This document shows, piece by piece, positions 1 to 7,660 of a stretch of 59,418 nt of DNA; the stretch's first letter is position 1, and every line of letters begins with the position of its first letter. Position numbers and translations under genes: made by a program. The notes under the pieces are model-generated. The model had not been told where the DNA came from and made no database searches. It saw nothing but the letters and a program-made list of their open reading frames with translations. The DNA is from an uncultured Clostridium sp. (GTDB taxonomy: Bacteria; Bacillota; Clostridia; Clostridiales; Clostridiaceae): positions 1 through 59,418 of the forward strand of contig CAKVLD010000013.1 of assembly GCA_934755305.1 (NCBI GenBank), read 5' to 3'.

Positions 1-60
1 AAGAATTGCTGGTTCTTAACTTATTTATATCTGTTCAATTTTCAAAGACCATTTTGTGTG
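1..60 (-). promoter_or_regulatory. rRNA operon leader (transcribed leftwards)
   Basis: Read on the minus strand, this stretch carries the box GGTCTTTGAAAATTGAACAG (about positions 31-50), which is typical of Firmicute rRNA leaders just before 16S rRNA. A consensus promoter sits immediately upstream, so the 16S gene should begin a short way beyond the left edge. The same box also occurs before some 23S genes, but a promoter directly upstream favours the 16S leader. No mature rRNA sequence is visible inside the window. Confidence 0.7.
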
Positions 61-81
61 TCGCCCTCAAGCGACTTGTTT

Positions 82-110
82 AGTATATCACTCGATTCAA
101 CATCTGTCAA
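82..110 (-). promoter_or_regulatory. Consensus sigma-A promoter for an off-window rRNA operon
   Basis: Minus-strand TTGACA (105-110), a 17-bp spacer and TATACT (82-87) form a near-perfect sigma-A promoter firing leftwards. The initial transcript contains a short hairpin (GTCGC/GCGAC, 61-75) and then the rRNA leader box. The upstream flank is A/T-tract rich, as expected for an UP element of a strong stable-RNA promoter. Confidence 0.8.
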
Positions 111-414
111 CAAGTTTTTTTTAAACTTTTTAAGTTTTGTTGTTTCTTGTTTTTGTTTGTTGCCTCAGCGACGAGATTTATCTTACCATGTATATTTATA
201 AATTTTATACTTCTATCTACTATTATTAAAAATCATATTCTAATATCTGCCTTATAGTTTTATTTTCTTCAAAATTCACATGTTGACACACTTGGATTAG
301 TGTTAATATTTTCGTCTTAAACTTATTACTCTCTAATCTTTACCCATAACATCTTTTCCTTGATACAAAACACATTCCAAATATTATTGATATTAATAAA
401 ATAAAAAATATTTA
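111..414. other. AT-rich intergenic stretch without genes
   Basis: About 300 bases between the leftward rRNA promoter and the rightward PTS promoter. No open frame with a ribosome binding site is visible on either strand. A second GTCGCTGAGGC-like element on the minus strand (about 162-174) resembles the hairpin at the rRNA transcript start and could mark an upstream tandem promoter, but no clear -35/-10 pair was found for it. Confidence 0.5.
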
Positions 415-443
415 TTGACACTTTTTTTTCTAAATAATATAAT
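415..443 (+). promoter_or_regulatory. Promoter of the PTS EIIA gene
   Basis: TTGACA (415-420), a 17-bp spacer and TATAAT (438-443): a perfect sigma-A consensus. The start point falls near 450, just ahead of the RNA antiterminator and terminator at 453-510, so expression is probably controlled by antitermination and not at initiation. Confidence 0.85.
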
Positions 444-452
444 TAAAGTATA

Positions 453-510
453 GATGTGTAACTGTTAAATCAGGCATAAATTTTTTGTAAAAAAATTTAT
501 GCCTTTTTTT
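453..510 (+). promoter_or_regulatory. RAT antiterminator overlapping an intrinsic terminator
   Basis: The segment at 453-481 (core GTGTAACTG, later CAGGCATAA) matches the ribonucleic antiterminator (RAT) targets bound by the BglG/LicT/GlcT family. Its 3' end overlaps the left arm of a 14-bp terminator stem (472-485 with 491-504) followed by a T tract. Bound antiterminator protein would hold the RAT hairpin and prevent the terminator. The ptsG-type gene has a second copy of this arrangement. Confidence 0.85.
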
Positions 511-591
511 ATTGTTATAAAACCTTCTATATTGCTAATACTATATTTATAATATTGAAAGGATGTGAATAGTCCTTTTTAGGACACTCAT

Positions 592-1089
592 ATGTTTGGA
601 TTTTTTAAAAAGAAAAAAGAAAAAGAAAATAATGAATTAACTTTAGTAGCAGCTGTATCAGGTAAAGCATTACCATTATCTGAAGTTCCAGATCCTGTTT
701 TTGCTCAAAAAATGGCCGGAGACGGAATTGCTATAGATCCAACAGGAGATGTTGTTGTATCACCTGCTGATGGAGAATTATCTTTAGTATTCAATACTAA
801 GCATGCTTTTGCATTAACTTTGGATAATGGTGCTGAACTTCTAGTTCACATTGGTGTTGATACTGTTTCTTTAAACGGTGAAGGTTTTGAACAACTTGCT
901 GAAGCTGGAACAAAAGTAAAAGCTGGAACACCAATTATAAAGATAGATAGAGAACTTATAAAGAGTAAAGGATTCTCTTTAATGACTCCAGTATTAATAA
1001 CAAATCCAGATTCATTCACTATAAACACTATAGAAAATATAGATGTTGTAGCCGGAGAAACAACTGTAATAAAATATCAAGCTAAATAA
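592..1089 (+). CDS. PTS glucose-type EIIA component
   Basis: This 165-residue protein is a stand-alone EIIA of the glucose superfamily. It takes phosphate from HPr and passes it to an EIIB domain. The active-site segment LLVHIGVDTV places the phosphorylated histidine at about residue 86, and the second conserved histidine lies at about 71 (TKHAF). The N-terminal 15 residues are lysine-rich. It probably serves the EIICB encoded convergently at 1192-2874, which lacks an A domain. Upstream are a consensus promoter and a RAT/terminator switch. The only Shine-Dalgarno-like match (AGGAC, 581-585) lies in a small hairpin (572-585), so translation may also be structure-sensitive. In Clostridium such genes are often annotated crr or ptsG-EIIA. 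Confidence 0.9.
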   Translation: MFGFFKKKKEKENNELTLVAAVSGKALPLSEVPDPVFAQKMAGDGIAIDPTGDVVVSPADGELSLVFNTKHAFALTLDNGAELLVHIGVDTVSLNGEGFEQLAEAGTKVKAGTPIIKIDRELIKSKGFSLMTPVLITNPDSFTINTIENIDVVAGETTVIKYQAK

Positions 1090-1105
1090 TTATCTTGAAA
1101 AAAAT

Positions 1106-1136
1106 TACCTCTTCATTTTAGAAGGGGTATTTTTTT
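1106..1136 (+). terminator. Intrinsic terminator after the EIIA gene
   Basis: Stem ACCTCTTC (1107-1114) with GAAGGGGT (1121-1128), followed by a T tract at 1130-1136. Confidence 0.8.
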
Positions 1137-1140
1137 ATGT

Positions 1141-1178
1141 AAAAAAAGAGAGAAGCTATAATAAAATAACTTCTCTCT
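1141..1178 (-). terminator. Intrinsic terminator after the EIICB gene
   Basis: On the minus strand, AGAGAGAAG (1170-1178) pairs with CTTCTCTCT (1147-1155) and is followed by a run of T residues. It ends the convergent ptsG-type transcript. Confidence 0.8.
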
Positions 1179-1191
1179 ACCAAATGACAAA

Positions 1192-2874
1192 TTAATCATT
1201 TCCTAATATTTCATTTATTGCACTCTTATATCTATCTGCCTTTGCACCAAATATTGCTTGCATTCCGTTTCCTACTTCTACAACACCTGCTGCACCTAAA
1301 TTTTTCAATGCATCCTTATCAACTTTTGATTTATCTTTAACTTCTATTCTAAGTCTTGTAATACATGCATCTACACTTACTATATTTTCTGCACCACCAA
1401 AAGCAGCTAAAACTAAAGGAGCAGTTTCTTCTATTTCATTCTTAGACCCTTGTGCCTTATTATCACCTGATTGATTAATTCCCTTTGACTTTTGATAATC
1501 AGCCTTACTATATAACTTAGTTTCTTCATCATCAGCTTCTCTACCTGGAGTTTTTAAGTTGAATTTCTTTATTAAGAAAGAGAATAAGAAGTAATAAACC
1601 ACTGCATATACAGCACCTACTAATAAAATCATGTACCATTTAGTTGCAACACCTGCTCCTGCTGGAAGTAATCCAAATAAAGAAAAGTCTATTACTCCTC
1701 CAGAGAATGTCATTCCAACAAATACATTGAAAATACCCATTAACATATATGATAAACCTGCTAATACACAATGAACTGCATATAATACCGGTGCAACAAA
1801 TAAGAAAGTAAACTCTAATGGTTCAGTAATACCTGTTAAGAACGAAGTAATTGCAGCTGAAATTAGTAATGATCCAACAACTTTTTTCTTCTTAGGATTA
1901 GCTGTTTTATACATAGCTAAAGCTGCTGCTGGTAAACCAAACATCATGAATGGGAACTTACCTGCCATAAATCTTGTTGTTCCACTTACTATATTTGACA
2001 TAACATCTGTTGATACTCCAACTAGATCACCCATGCTTGATAATTGTGTAAAATAAGCTGTATTAGCTCCATCTACAACTTGCCAAGCACCATTTACTAA
2101 TACATTTCCTTCTACAAAAGAACTATACCAGAATGGTGTATAGAATACATGATGTAAACCAAATGGAATTAAAGCTCTTTCAATTAATCCATAGAAGAAA
2201 GTTCCTATTGCTCCAGCTTCTCTAACTAAATTAGCTATAACTGATATACCATTTTGAACTACTGGCCAAACAAAAGCTAATACAGCTCCAATTAAAGCCA
2301 TAGTTACAGCTGTAACTATTGGAACAAATCTAGATCCTGAGAAAAATCCTAAAACTTGTGGTAATTGTATTTCATGAAATCTATCATGTAATATACCTGT
2401 AACAATACCTGTAATAATACCACCAAACACTGACATATTTAATGTAAAAATACCTAAATTAGTAGTAACATAAGTACCATATTCACCAACATTATCTGGT
2501 GTTATAACACCTAATTGTGTCGCACCTAGTGATAATAATGATGAGATAACTTGATTCATAGTTAAGAATCCAAATACAGCCGCTAATGCTGCAGTACCTT
2601 TATCCTTCTTTGCTAAACCTACAGCAACTCCTACGGCAAACAATACTGGTAGATTTCCAAATATAATATTTCCTATATCATTCATAACTGTTAATATAAC
2701 TGTTACCGCTGGAATGTTAATGAATGTTATAAGTGGTTGATATACAGCTGGTGCATTTTCAAGTCCCGCTATTCCTAGTAGAGCTCCACCAATTCCTAAT
2801 AATATACCTGCTATTGGCAATGCTGCTATTGGCAACATTATAGCTTTACCTATTCTTTGTAAATATTGAAGCAT
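1192..2874 (-). CDS. ptsG: PTS glucose/N-acetylglucosamine-type EIICB transporter
   Basis: A sugar phosphotransferase permease of about 560 residues that imports and phosphorylates a hexose. The N-terminal EIIC domain (residues 1 to about 400) has many membrane segments and the motif GITEPLEFTFLFVAP of the glucose/GlcNAc family. A hydrophilic linker follows, then an EIIB domain whose phosphorylated cysteine lies in DACITRLRIEV near residue 500. No EIIA domain is fused; the separate EIIA at 592 fits as partner. The start at 2874 is chosen because GGAGG lies 8 bases before that ATG; an upstream ATG would place the ribosome site inside the gene. Glucose and N-acetylglucosamine cannot be told apart from sequence alone. 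Expression is controlled by the RAT/terminator leader. Confidence 0.88.
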   Translation of the reverse strand: MLQYLQRIGKAIMLPIAALPIAGILLGIGGALLGIAGLENAPAVYQPLITFINIPAVTVILTVMNDIGNIIFGNLPVLFAVGVAVGLAKKDKGTAALAAVFGFLTMNQVISSLLSLGATQLGVITPDNVGEYGTYVTTNLGIFTLNMSVFGGIITGIVTGILHDRFHEIQLPQVLGFFSGSRFVPIVTAVTMALIGAVLAFVWPVVQNGISVIANLVREAGAIGTFFYGLIERALIPFGLHHVFYTPFWYSSFVEGNVLVNGAWQVVDGANTAYFTQLSSMGDLVGVSTDVMSNIVSGTTRFMAGKFPFMMFGLPAAALAMYKTANPKKKKVVGSLLISAAITSFLTGITEPLEFTFLFVAPVLYAVHCVLAGLSYMLMGIFNVFVGMTFSGGVIDFSLFGLLPAGAGVATKWYMILLVGAVYAVVYYFLFSFLIKKFNLKTPGREADDEETKLYSKADYQKSKGINQSGDNKAQGSKNEIEETAPLVLAAFGGAENIVSVDACITRLRIEVKDKSKVDKDALKNLGAAGVVEVGNGMQAIFGAKADRYKSAINEILGND

Positions 2875-2962
2875 TATAAATTCCTCCAAAAAAATATTTT
2901 AATTTTATAGTAAGGTTTTTTTATAGATAGAGGCCAGATAGCCACCACTAATTTTTGGTAAC

Positions 2963-3061
2963 AAAAAAAGACTGAATACTTCACAAGAGTAGTATAATCA
3001 TAAAAAAACATGATTATACTCTTGTTCATATCAAGTCTTGCCTGCATTACCAGTTACACCT
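2963..3061 (-). promoter_or_regulatory. RAT antiterminator and terminator in the ptsG leader
   Basis: The minus-strand RAT is at 3031-3061 (core GTGTAACTGGTAATGCAGGC). It overlaps a long interrupted terminator hairpin (outer arms 3034-3039 with 2968-2973, inner arms near 3010-3024 with 2984-3000) followed by seven T. The RAT shares the GTGTAACTG...CAGGCA framework with the switch before the EIIA gene, so one antiterminator probably controls both. Confidence 0.85.
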
Positions 3062-3080
3062 TAACTATTAACTTAGTTAC

Positions 3081-3109
3081 ATAATATCACATTTTTCTTC
3101 TCGTGTAAA
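3081..3109 (-). promoter_or_regulatory. Promoter of ptsG
   Basis: Minus-strand TTTACA (3104-3109), a 17-bp spacer and TATTAT (3081-3086), ending about 20 bases before the RAT hairpin. Confidence 0.7.
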
Positions 3110-3117
3110 TGTTTAAA

Positions 3118-3975
3118 TTAATTAAATTTTAATGATTCTCTAAATCTCTCTATATGAATAGTTAAAAAAGTCACTTCATCCTCTTTTACATCTACTTTTA
3201 GCTCATTTCCTATTATTTTAGCAACCTCTTCTGCAATATGATAAGACTCAACATAAGTTTCTTTTACAATTTCACCAATCTTATTATTTACCTGTTCTCC
3301 TGATAATATTCTTTGAACAGCAAATTTAATATGAGTTAAAAATCTTGCATAGTCTAAAGACTTTCTGTCTATTTCTATATTCAATTCATCTTCAACATAC
3401 TCTACTATAGTGTTTCCTAAATAATTAGTTCTTAGTGTATTAGATAAGTTTCCATCATTTAAAGCAGAATGAACATGAAGAGCTATAAACCCAACTTCAT
3501 CATCCGGAATATTAATCTTTTCAAATTCAGATACCCTATTAGCTATCATTTTTGCTAGGTTAAACTCTGTTCTATATAAGGTTTCTATTTCTACTAGAAA
3601 AGGATTTTCTATAACTTCATTATTCATTATTCTTTTAACTGCAAAGAATAAATGATCTATAAGAGATATATGAATATTTTCATTCAGTTCTTTATTACTT
3701 AATTTTGAAACCTCATAAATAGCTTCTTCACACATCGCAAAGAAATTAGTATCAACTCTTCCTAATATACTGTTGAAATTTTTTCTATTGTCTTCTTCTT
3801 GTATTGTAAATATCTTATCTACTTCTGTACCTTTTTTTATTACTTGTCCATTTTTTTTGGCAAATCCTATCCCCTTAGCAAATAAAATTTTCTCATTTTC
3901 CTCTGAATTTACTAAAACAATATTATTATTAAATACTTTTAATACAATTTCATCATTTGTAAGTCTTATACTCAT
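3118..3975 (-). CDS. GlcT/LicT-family transcription antiterminator
   Basis: A 285-residue BglG-family RNA-binding antiterminator. The N-terminal co-antiterminator (CAT) domain covers residues 1 to about 57, and two PTS regulation domains follow (about 65-170 and 172-285). Conserved PRD histidines are visible: in PRD1 near HISLIDH and FIALHVHSA, in PRD2 near FLTHIKFAV and FLTIHIERF. It lies directly upstream of ptsG, and RAT targets precede both PTS genes, so it very likely activates both when the sugar is present and PTS proteins shift its phosphorylation. Its ATG overlaps the stop codon of the acetyltransferase gene upstream (ATGA), implying translational coupling. GlcT is favoured over LicT because the targets are glucose-type PTS genes. 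Confidence 0.88.
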   Translation of the reverse strand: MSIRLTNDEIVLKVFNNNIVLVNSEENEKILFAKGIGFAKKNGQVIKKGTEVDKIFTIQEEDNRKNFNSILGRVDTNFFAMCEEAIYEVSKLSNKELNENIHISLIDHLFFAVKRIMNNEVIENPFLVEIETLYRTEFNLAKMIANRVSEFEKINIPDDEVGFIALHVHSALNDGNLSNTLRTNYLGNTIVEYVEDELNIEIDRKSLDYARFLTHIKFAVQRILSGEQVNNKIGEIVKETYVESYHIAEEVAKIIGNELKVDVKEDEVTFLTIHIERFRESLKFN

Positions 3976-4925
3976 AGTATCAATCCTTTCATGTACTTAT
4001 TAGTAATATAATAAGTTTTATGATCTCTCCACTTACCATTTATAAATAAATAATTTTTATTAACTCCTAATTCTTCAAATCCACAACTAGTTAATACCCT
4101 TTGAGATTTTATATTTTCCACTAATGCAGATGCTTCTAATCTATGTAATTGTAATTCTTCAAAAGCATATTTTACTACAAGGTTTACCGCTTCTTTCATA
4201 TATCCATTACCTTGCTCATCTTTATCTATAGAATATCCTATTATTCCACTTTTAAATATTCCTGTAACTATATTAGATATTTTTATCTTACCTATAAGCT
4301 TCCCATCTTTGAAAATACCTAAATCTGCCCCAGTACCATTTAAAAATTGTCTATAACCATCACTTATTATATTTCTTTGTGCTTCCAATGTATAAAAACT
4401 ATTGTCTCTCATTGGTTCAAAAGGTCTTAAGTGCTCTTTATTTCTTATAAGATAATCTAATAATTCTTGTGAATTTTCTAAAGTTAAAAGTTTCACTTGT
4501 ATATTTTCCGAGTTAAGCTCAACAAAGTCTAACCTTTGTCTTGTATTGTAATCCATTCTAGTTATTCCCATAGCAATCTCATTTTGATAATTTCCTTGAG
4601 AATATATATTATTGAAAAATACACCTTCAAGAGTAAAACCTAAATCTAAAAAAGGAGATACCATTATAGTATCAACCACATAAATATTAACCTTATTAAT
4701 ATTTATATCCTTAAAGATGGCTTTTAATATTAATATTAAGGCTTCTTTTAATAACTCATAATTATCATTTCTATAAAACTTCAATTTAACGCTACACTTT
4801 TTATTTTCCGTATCTAAATCTATAATTTCAAATCTACCAGCATTTATTTTATTTTTATCCCTTATTACATACTCTTCTGTATTATTCGGATTTTTCATAA
4901 TGCTCACCTTTTGTTCTTGTAACAT
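3972..4925 (-). CDS. Two-domain GNAT N-acetyltransferase
   Basis: A protein of about 317 residues with a RimJ/RimL-type GNAT domain in the C-terminal half: LGIFKDGKLIGKIKISN, an acetyl-CoA loop around DEQGNGYMKEA, then HRLEASALVENIKSQRVLTSCGF. The N-terminal ~130 residues resemble a degenerate second GNAT fold. The substrate is unknown; RimJ-like enzymes usually acetylate protein N-termini or small amines. The start at 4925 follows AGGAGA with good spacing; the longer frame would put that site inside the gene. It overlaps the antiterminator gene by four bases, which is an unusual partner. Confidence 0.8.
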   Translation of the reverse strand: MLQEQKVSIMKNPNNTEEYVIRDKNKINAGRFEIIDLDTENKKCSVKLKFYRNDNYELLKEALILILKAIFKDININKVNIYVVDTIMVSPFLDLGFTLEGVFFNNIYSQGNYQNEIAMGITRMDYNTRQRLDFVELNSENIQVKLLTLENSQELLDYLIRNKEHLRPFEPMRDNSFYTLEAQRNIISDGYRQFLNGTGADLGIFKDGKLIGKIKISNIVTGIFKSGIIGYSIDKDEQGNGYMKEAVNLVVKYAFEELQLHRLEASALVENIKSQRVLTSCGFEELGVNKNYLFINGKWRDHKTYYITNKYMKGLIL

Positions 4926-5010
4926 AAAGTCATCTCCTAAAAACACTCTCTTATATATAACATTATATATTATAAATTATTGATACATCAATGGATATAC
5001 CTTATAAAAA

Positions 5011-5047
5011 AAAATGGTCAAACATAAATTTTGTTCAACCATTTTTT
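5011..5047. terminator. Bidirectional terminator
   Basis: An inverted repeat (AATGGT arm near 5013-5018, ACCATT arm near 5038-5043) is flanked by A and T tracts. It lies between the leftward tcdA-like gene and the acetyltransferase gene. Confidence 0.65.
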
Positions 5048-5064
5048 ATATTAAATTATTGGTA

Positions 5065-5817
5065 TTAATTTATTCCTAATATATCTTTTATAACTTCTCC
5101 ACCTATTATCATTCCTGCAACTGGTGGAACAAAGGACATACTGCCAGGTGTTTGTCTCTTAGTTATTACCATCTTATCTGGATCTTCATTAGAATCTGGA
5201 GCAAACTTCATTGCTCTAGGTTTCTTAGGAACTTCTTCAGAATAAACAACCTTAAGTTTATCTACTCCTCTTCTCTTAAGTTCTCTTCTCATTACTTTAG
5301 CTAAAGGACATATTTTTGTATCATACAAATCTGCCACCTTGAATAATGTTGGATCAAATTTATTTCCTGTTCCCATTGAACTAATAAGTTTAATATTTTT
5401 TTCATAACAATATTCAGCTAATGCTATTTTAGCAGTTACAGTATCTATAGCATCTACCACATAATCTGTATCATCTGGTATAAGGGATGGAATATTATCC
5501 TTTTCTACAAATACTTGATGTTTTGTAATATTACAATCTTTATTTATAGATAAGATTCTTTCTGCCATAACATCTACCTTTACTTTTCCTACAGTAGAAT
5601 ATGTAGCATGTATTTGTCTATTTAGATTGGTAATACATACAGTATCATTATCAACTATTATTAGTTCTCCAACGCCAGCTCTAGTCAAAGCTTCTACTAC
5701 AAAACTTCCAACTCCACCAACACCAAAAACTACAACTTTACTATTTCTTAATTTCTCTACGCCTTCCGTACCTACTAACAATTCTGTTCTAGATAAGCTA
5801 TGTTTTATCATACTCAT
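5065..5817 (-). CDS. tcdA: tRNA threonylcarbamoyladenosine dehydratase (TcdA/YgdL)
   Basis: An E1-like ThiF-fold enzyme of about 250 residues. It activates N6-threonylcarbamoyladenosine at tRNA position 37 with ATP and cyclises it to ct6A. The ATP-binding motif GVGGVGSFVVEALTRAG lies near residue 32, followed by the acidic segment IIVDNDTV and NLNRQ. The later VVDAIDT, SSMGTG and C-terminal GSMSFVPPVAGM segments fit the TcdA family and not MoeB or ThiF. The start at 5817 is preferred over a GTG 12 bases upstream because AAGGTG lies at the right distance. It stands alone here. Confidence 0.88.
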   Translation of the reverse strand: MSMIKHSLSRTELLVGTEGVEKLRNSKVVVFGVGGVGSFVVEALTRAGVGELIIVDNDTVCITNLNRQIHATYSTVGKVKVDVMAERILSINKDCNITKHQVFVEKDNIPSLIPDDTDYVVDAIDTVTAKIALAEYCYEKNIKLISSMGTGNKFDPTLFKVADLYDTKICPLAKVMRRELKRRGVDKLKVVYSEEVPKKPRAMKFAPDSNEDPDKMVITKRQTPGSMSFVPPVAGMIIGGEVIKDILGIN

Positions 5818-5956
5818 TAATAACAGCACCTTCTTTCAAATATTATTTTATTGTATATTCTTTATTAAAACAAGAGTTCTAAGACTTTTTATATACAATT
5901 CCTCTATGTTTTGTATATATTAATTTTATTTAATCAATTTATTAGGAGGATTTTCT

Positions 5957-6796
5957 TTGAAACAACTAATCAATATTCTACTAAATCCAATTAAGGACAT
6001 AGAAAATGAAAGCTTTATATTTAAAATAGGATTTTTAAAAGGTATATTATTATTACTTTGTTGGACATTATTAACTACTTTCTTTACCTATGTTTCAACA
6101 TTACTATTTGATAAAAATTTTCTGCAAAATCATTATCTTATTTTAGGAATATTTGAATTCTTATTTATTCCTTTGCTTATTTTCATACTATCTAATAGCT
6201 TTGGAAAAATGACTTTTAAAAAAAATACTTATATAAAAACTTCTAAAAGACTATTATTTTTAATATTTATTTTAGTATTTTGTTTCAGATTACTATTTGA
6301 TGCATACTTATATCCTTTAGTAAATTTACTTCCCGAAAGCCCTCTACTAAATAATGCTGTTGAAATATATGAAAATAATATTCTATATTGTATATTAACA
6401 GTTTGTATATGTGCCCCTATAATAGAAGAACTAATTTGTAGAGGAATATTGTTAGCTGGATTATTAAATAAATATTCTGCTAATGTATCTATTTTTTTAT
6501 CAGCGCTCTTATTTGCTTTAATGCACGGTAATTTAAAACAAGGTATTAACGCTTTTTTACTTGGTTTAATCTTAGGATATTTATACTATAAAACAAAATC
6601 TGTTTACCTAACTATATTTGCTCATTTTTCAAACAATATACTCGCGTTAATATTGCTAGTTCCTAATACTATATCAGAAGTAATATTTTTAGCTATTATA
6701 TACACTTTAATAGTAATTCCATTAATTATATATTTAAAAATAAATCTACATTTAAGATACAAAGCTAACTTTATAGATAAATCAAATAATGATTAA
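5957..6796 (+). CDS. CPBP-family intramembrane metalloprotease
   Basis: A 279-residue polytopic membrane protein of the CPBP (Abi/CAAX prenyl protease-like) family. The metal-site motifs are visible: PIIEELICRGIL near residue 155, LMHGNLKQG near residue 190, and HFSNN near residue 222. About seven to eight hydrophobic segments are present. The start codon is TTG, preceded by AGGAGG with ideal spacing. Family members act in prenyl-protein processing, bacteriocin self-immunity or membrane proteolysis; nothing in the neighbourhood fixes the substrate. Confidence 0.85.
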   Translation: MKQLINILLNPIKDIENESFIFKIGFLKGILLLLCWTLLTTFFTYVSTLLFDKNFLQNHYLILGIFEFLFIPLLIFILSNSFGKMTFKKNTYIKTSKRLLFLIFILVFCFRLLFDAYLYPLVNLLPESPLLNNAVEIYENNILYCILTVCICAPIIEELICRGILLAGLLNKYSANVSIFLSALLFALMHGNLKQGINAFLLGLILGYLYYKTKSVYLTIFAHFSNNILALILLVPNTISEVIFLAIIYTLIVIPLIIYLKINLHLRYKANFIDKSNND

Positions 6797-6865
6797 CACT
6801 AAACACAAATGAAATAGCATTTATATGTAAAATTTGTTACACTATAAATATAAATAAATTATCTT

Positions 6866-6890
6866 AGGCTACTAAGTAGCCTTATTTTTT
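6866..6890 (+). terminator. Terminator-like hairpin before mtnN
   Basis: AGGCTAC (6866-6872) pairs with GTAGCCT (6876-6882) and is followed by TTATTTTTTT. The T tract runs into the GGAGG of the next gene. It probably ends the CPBP transcript, but its position directly before mtnN means an attenuator cannot be excluded. Confidence 0.6.
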
Positions 6891-6902
6891 TGGAGGATTA
6901 TT

Positions 6903-7598
6903 ATGGTTTACGGTATTATCGCTGCAATGAGCGAAGAATTAGAAATTTTACTTGAAAGTATGTCTTTAGAAGAACAAAAGGTAAAAGCAAATATGACTTT
7001 TAACAAAGGAAAGCTATGGGGAAAAGATGTAGTTGCTGTAGTTTGTGGTATAGGTAAGGTTAATGCTGCTGTTTGTACTCAAATCTTAGCTTCTGAATAC
7101 AATGTTGATAGAGTTATTAATGTTGGAGTTGCTGGTGGTATTGGAAAAGAGATTTATCCTGGAGATATCGTTATAGCTGATAACTTAGTAGAACATGATA
7201 TGGATACTACTGCTTTTGGTGATCCTCATGGACAAATTCCAAGAATGGATACTTTCGATTTTAAATGTGACAAAGAATTAATAGAAGCTGCTAAAAAAGC
7301 TTGCAAATCTATAAATCCTGATATACATACTTTTGTTGGTAGAATAGTATCTGGAGATGTATTTGTTGCAAATATAGAAAAGATTCAATGGCTTGAAAAA
7401 GAATTTTCTGCTTTATCTTGCGAAATGGAAGGTGCAAGTATTGCACATGTATGCTACTTAAACAAAATCCCATTTGTAGTTATTAGATCTATTTCTGATA
7501 ATGCTAATAATGGAGCTCATATGGACTTTGAAAAGTTTACTCCTATTGCAGTAAAGAATTCAACTGCATTACTTAAGGAAATGCTTTTAAATATATAA
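6903..7598 (+). CDS. mtnN: 5'-methylthioadenosine/S-adenosylhomocysteine nucleosidase
   Basis: A 231-residue MTA/SAH nucleosidase (Pfs). It hydrolyses methylthioadenosine and S-adenosylhomocysteine to adenine plus the thioribose or ribosyl-homocysteine, recycling SAM by-products and supplying the LuxS substrate. Recognisable segments are AAMSEELE at the N-terminus, CGIGKVNAA, the phosphate-binding VGVAGGIG, the catalytic region EMEGASIAHVC and RSISDNAN, which carries the catalytic aspartate. Length and order match the family. GGAGG precedes the ATG. It is monocistronic, with terminator hairpins on both sides. Confidence 0.95.
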   Translation: MVYGIIAAMSEELEILLESMSLEEQKVKANMTFNKGKLWGKDVVAVVCGIGKVNAAVCTQILASEYNVDRVINVGVAGGIGKEIYPGDIVIADNLVEHDMDTTAFGDPHGQIPRMDTFDFKCDKELIEAAKKACKSINPDIHTFVGRIVSGDVFVANIEKIQWLEKEFSALSCEMEGASIAHVCYLNKIPFVVIRSISDNANNGAHMDFEKFTPIAVKNSTALLKEMLLNI

Positions 7599-7604
7599 TT
7601 TTAT

Positions 7605-7636
7605 AAGGATATATCAATACTATTTGGTATATCCTT
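7605..7636 (+). terminator. Terminator after mtnN
   Basis: AAGGATATA (7605-7613) pairs with TATATCCTT (7628-7636), followed by a T tract. Confidence 0.75.
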
Positions 7637-7660
7637 TTTTATTCGAAGGGGATTGGTTTT

